5,498 nucleotides of DNA, from assembly GCA_021156265.1 (NCBI GenBank), contig JAJNBR010000211.1, positions 1 to 5,498 of the forward strand, read 5' to 3'. Origin of the DNA: Flavipsychrobacter sp. (GTDB lineage Bacteria; Bacteroidota; Bacteroidia; Chitinophagales; Chitinophagaceae). Made by a program: the position numbers and the translations under genes. The notes under the pieces were generated by a model. It was not told the origin of the DNA, did not search any database, and was given only the letters and a program-made list of their open reading frames with translations. Shown piece by piece: positions 4,923 through 5,498 of the stretch. Each line of letters opens with the position of its first letter. Positions within the stretch are counted from its first letter, which is position 1.

Positions 4923-5498
4923 ATGGATTTCCAATACACTGATACCCAATTGCAGATCGCTGAGATGATCCGCGATTTTGCCAACAAACACATCCGTCCT
5001 AAAATGATGGAGTGGGATGAGGCGCAAAAATTCCCTGTCGACCTGTTCAAACAAATGGGCCAGCTGGGCCTTATGGGTGTACTGGTACCCACAGAATATG
5101 GCGGCAGCGGCCTCGGCTATTTCGAGTACGTGACGGTGGTGAGCGAGATCGCTAAAGTATGTGGCTCTATCGGCCTGTCGGTAGCGGCGCACAACTCACT
5201 GTGCACAGGTCATATCCTGTACTTCGGCAACGAAGAGCAAAAGAAAAAATACCTTCCTAAGCTGGCAACGGCTGAATTCATAGGTGCCTGGGGCCTGACA
5301 GAAGCCAACACAGGCAGCGACGCCGGCAACATGCGCTGCACCGCAGTGCGCGACGGCGACGACTGGATACTGAACGGCACCAAGAACTGGATCACCCACG
5401 GTATCAGCGGCGACGTAGCAGTGGTACTGGCCCGCACCGGCGAGCCGCGCACCAAGAGCAACGTCACTGCCTTCATCGTAGAGCGCGGTACACCGGGC
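4923..5498 (+). CDS. Acyl-CoA dehydrogenase, N-terminal half (3' end outside window)
   Basis: The open frame gives 192 of the roughly 380 residues usual for this flavoprotein family, which oxidises acyl-CoA thioesters to trans-2-enoyl-CoA with FAD and passes electrons to electron-transfer flavoprotein. Residues 5-117 are the N-terminal helical domain (FTDTQLQ-like start MDFQYTDTQLQIAEMIRDFA, then GLMGVLVPTEYGGSGLG at 49-65). Residues 121-136 match the first family signature (GAWGLTEANTGSDAGN), and NGTKNWITHG at 151-160 is the conserved flavin/substrate-side loop of the middle beta domain. The catalytic glutamate lies in the missing C-terminal half, so chain-length or branched-chain specificity cannot be assigned. 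The start ATG 4923 fits the normal family N-terminus. Many GC-ending codons contrast with the AT-rich intergenic DNA before it. It seems to be transcribed alone or as the first gene of an operon. Confidence 0.93.
   Translation, partial: MDFQYTDTQLQIAEMIRDFANKHIRPKMMEWDEAQKFPVDLFKQMGQLGLMGVLVPTEYGGSGLGYFEYVTVVSEIAKVCGSIGLSVAAHNSLCTGHILYFGNEEQKKKYLPKLATAEFIGAWGLTEANTGSDAGNMRCTAVRDGDDWILNGTKNWITHGISGDVAVVLARTGEPRTKSNVTAFIVERGTPG

Noticed and set aside
4688..5192. Two overlapping minus-strand open frames (134 and 157 codons) across the intergenic region and the dehydrogenase start
   Set aside because: They are antisense to a clear acyl-CoA dehydrogenase and their C-terminal parts merely translate the purine/pyrimidine hairpin. 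No domain or start signal supports them.
5196..5476. Minus-strand open frames of 67 and 88 codons
   Set aside because: Shadows of the GC-rich dehydrogenase coding sequence with no recognisable protein features.

Overview
The window most likely comes from a Bacteroidota chromosome, probably the Chitinophagaceae or a close relative. The evidence is threefold. Ig/PKD-like repeat modules and an N-terminal 'NSDFE ... TPDYFN.C' domain of a kind I associate with secreted Bacteroidota proteins fill the left part. Several upstream regions fit the Bacteroidetes promoter (TTG, 19-20 bp, TAnnTTTG) rather than -35/-10 boxes. Start codons lack strong Shine-Dalgarno sequences. The genus assignment is inference.

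Layout. Positions 1-3213 (minus strand) are the first 1071 codons of a very large secreted repeat protein that runs off the left edge: signal peptide, ligand-binding-like N-terminal domain, linker domain, seven 80-82 residue Ig-like repeats, then two modules of other types. Positions 3214-3624 are mostly non-coding. They hold a near-consensus forward promoter with a 45-codon ORF directly behind it, and a small hairpin touching the start of the repeat protein. Positions 3625-3741 (minus) encode a probable 38-residue single-pass membrane peptide with its own promoter. Positions 3852-4520 (plus) encode a membrane-anchored ComEA-like helix-hairpin-helix protein. Positions 4521-4922 are a structured intergenic region with two separate inverted-repeat elements. 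Positions 4923-5498 (plus) are the first 192 codons of an acyl-CoA dehydrogenase that runs off the right edge.

The genes do not form one pathway: surface display or adhesion, a DNA-binding-type membrane protein, and acyl-CoA oxidation lie side by side, each apparently with its own promoter. The most unusual signal is a perfect 31-bp inverted repeat, built on the 18-bp palindrome TCCCGATAGCTATCGGGA. One copy lies in the linker of the ComEA-like gene and the other contains its stop codon, so the pair brackets exactly the segment that encodes both helix-hairpin-helix regions. This could be a dispersed REP-like palindrome or an invertible switch. No recombinase is visible in the window. I found no tRNA, rRNA, CRISPR array or transposase gene.
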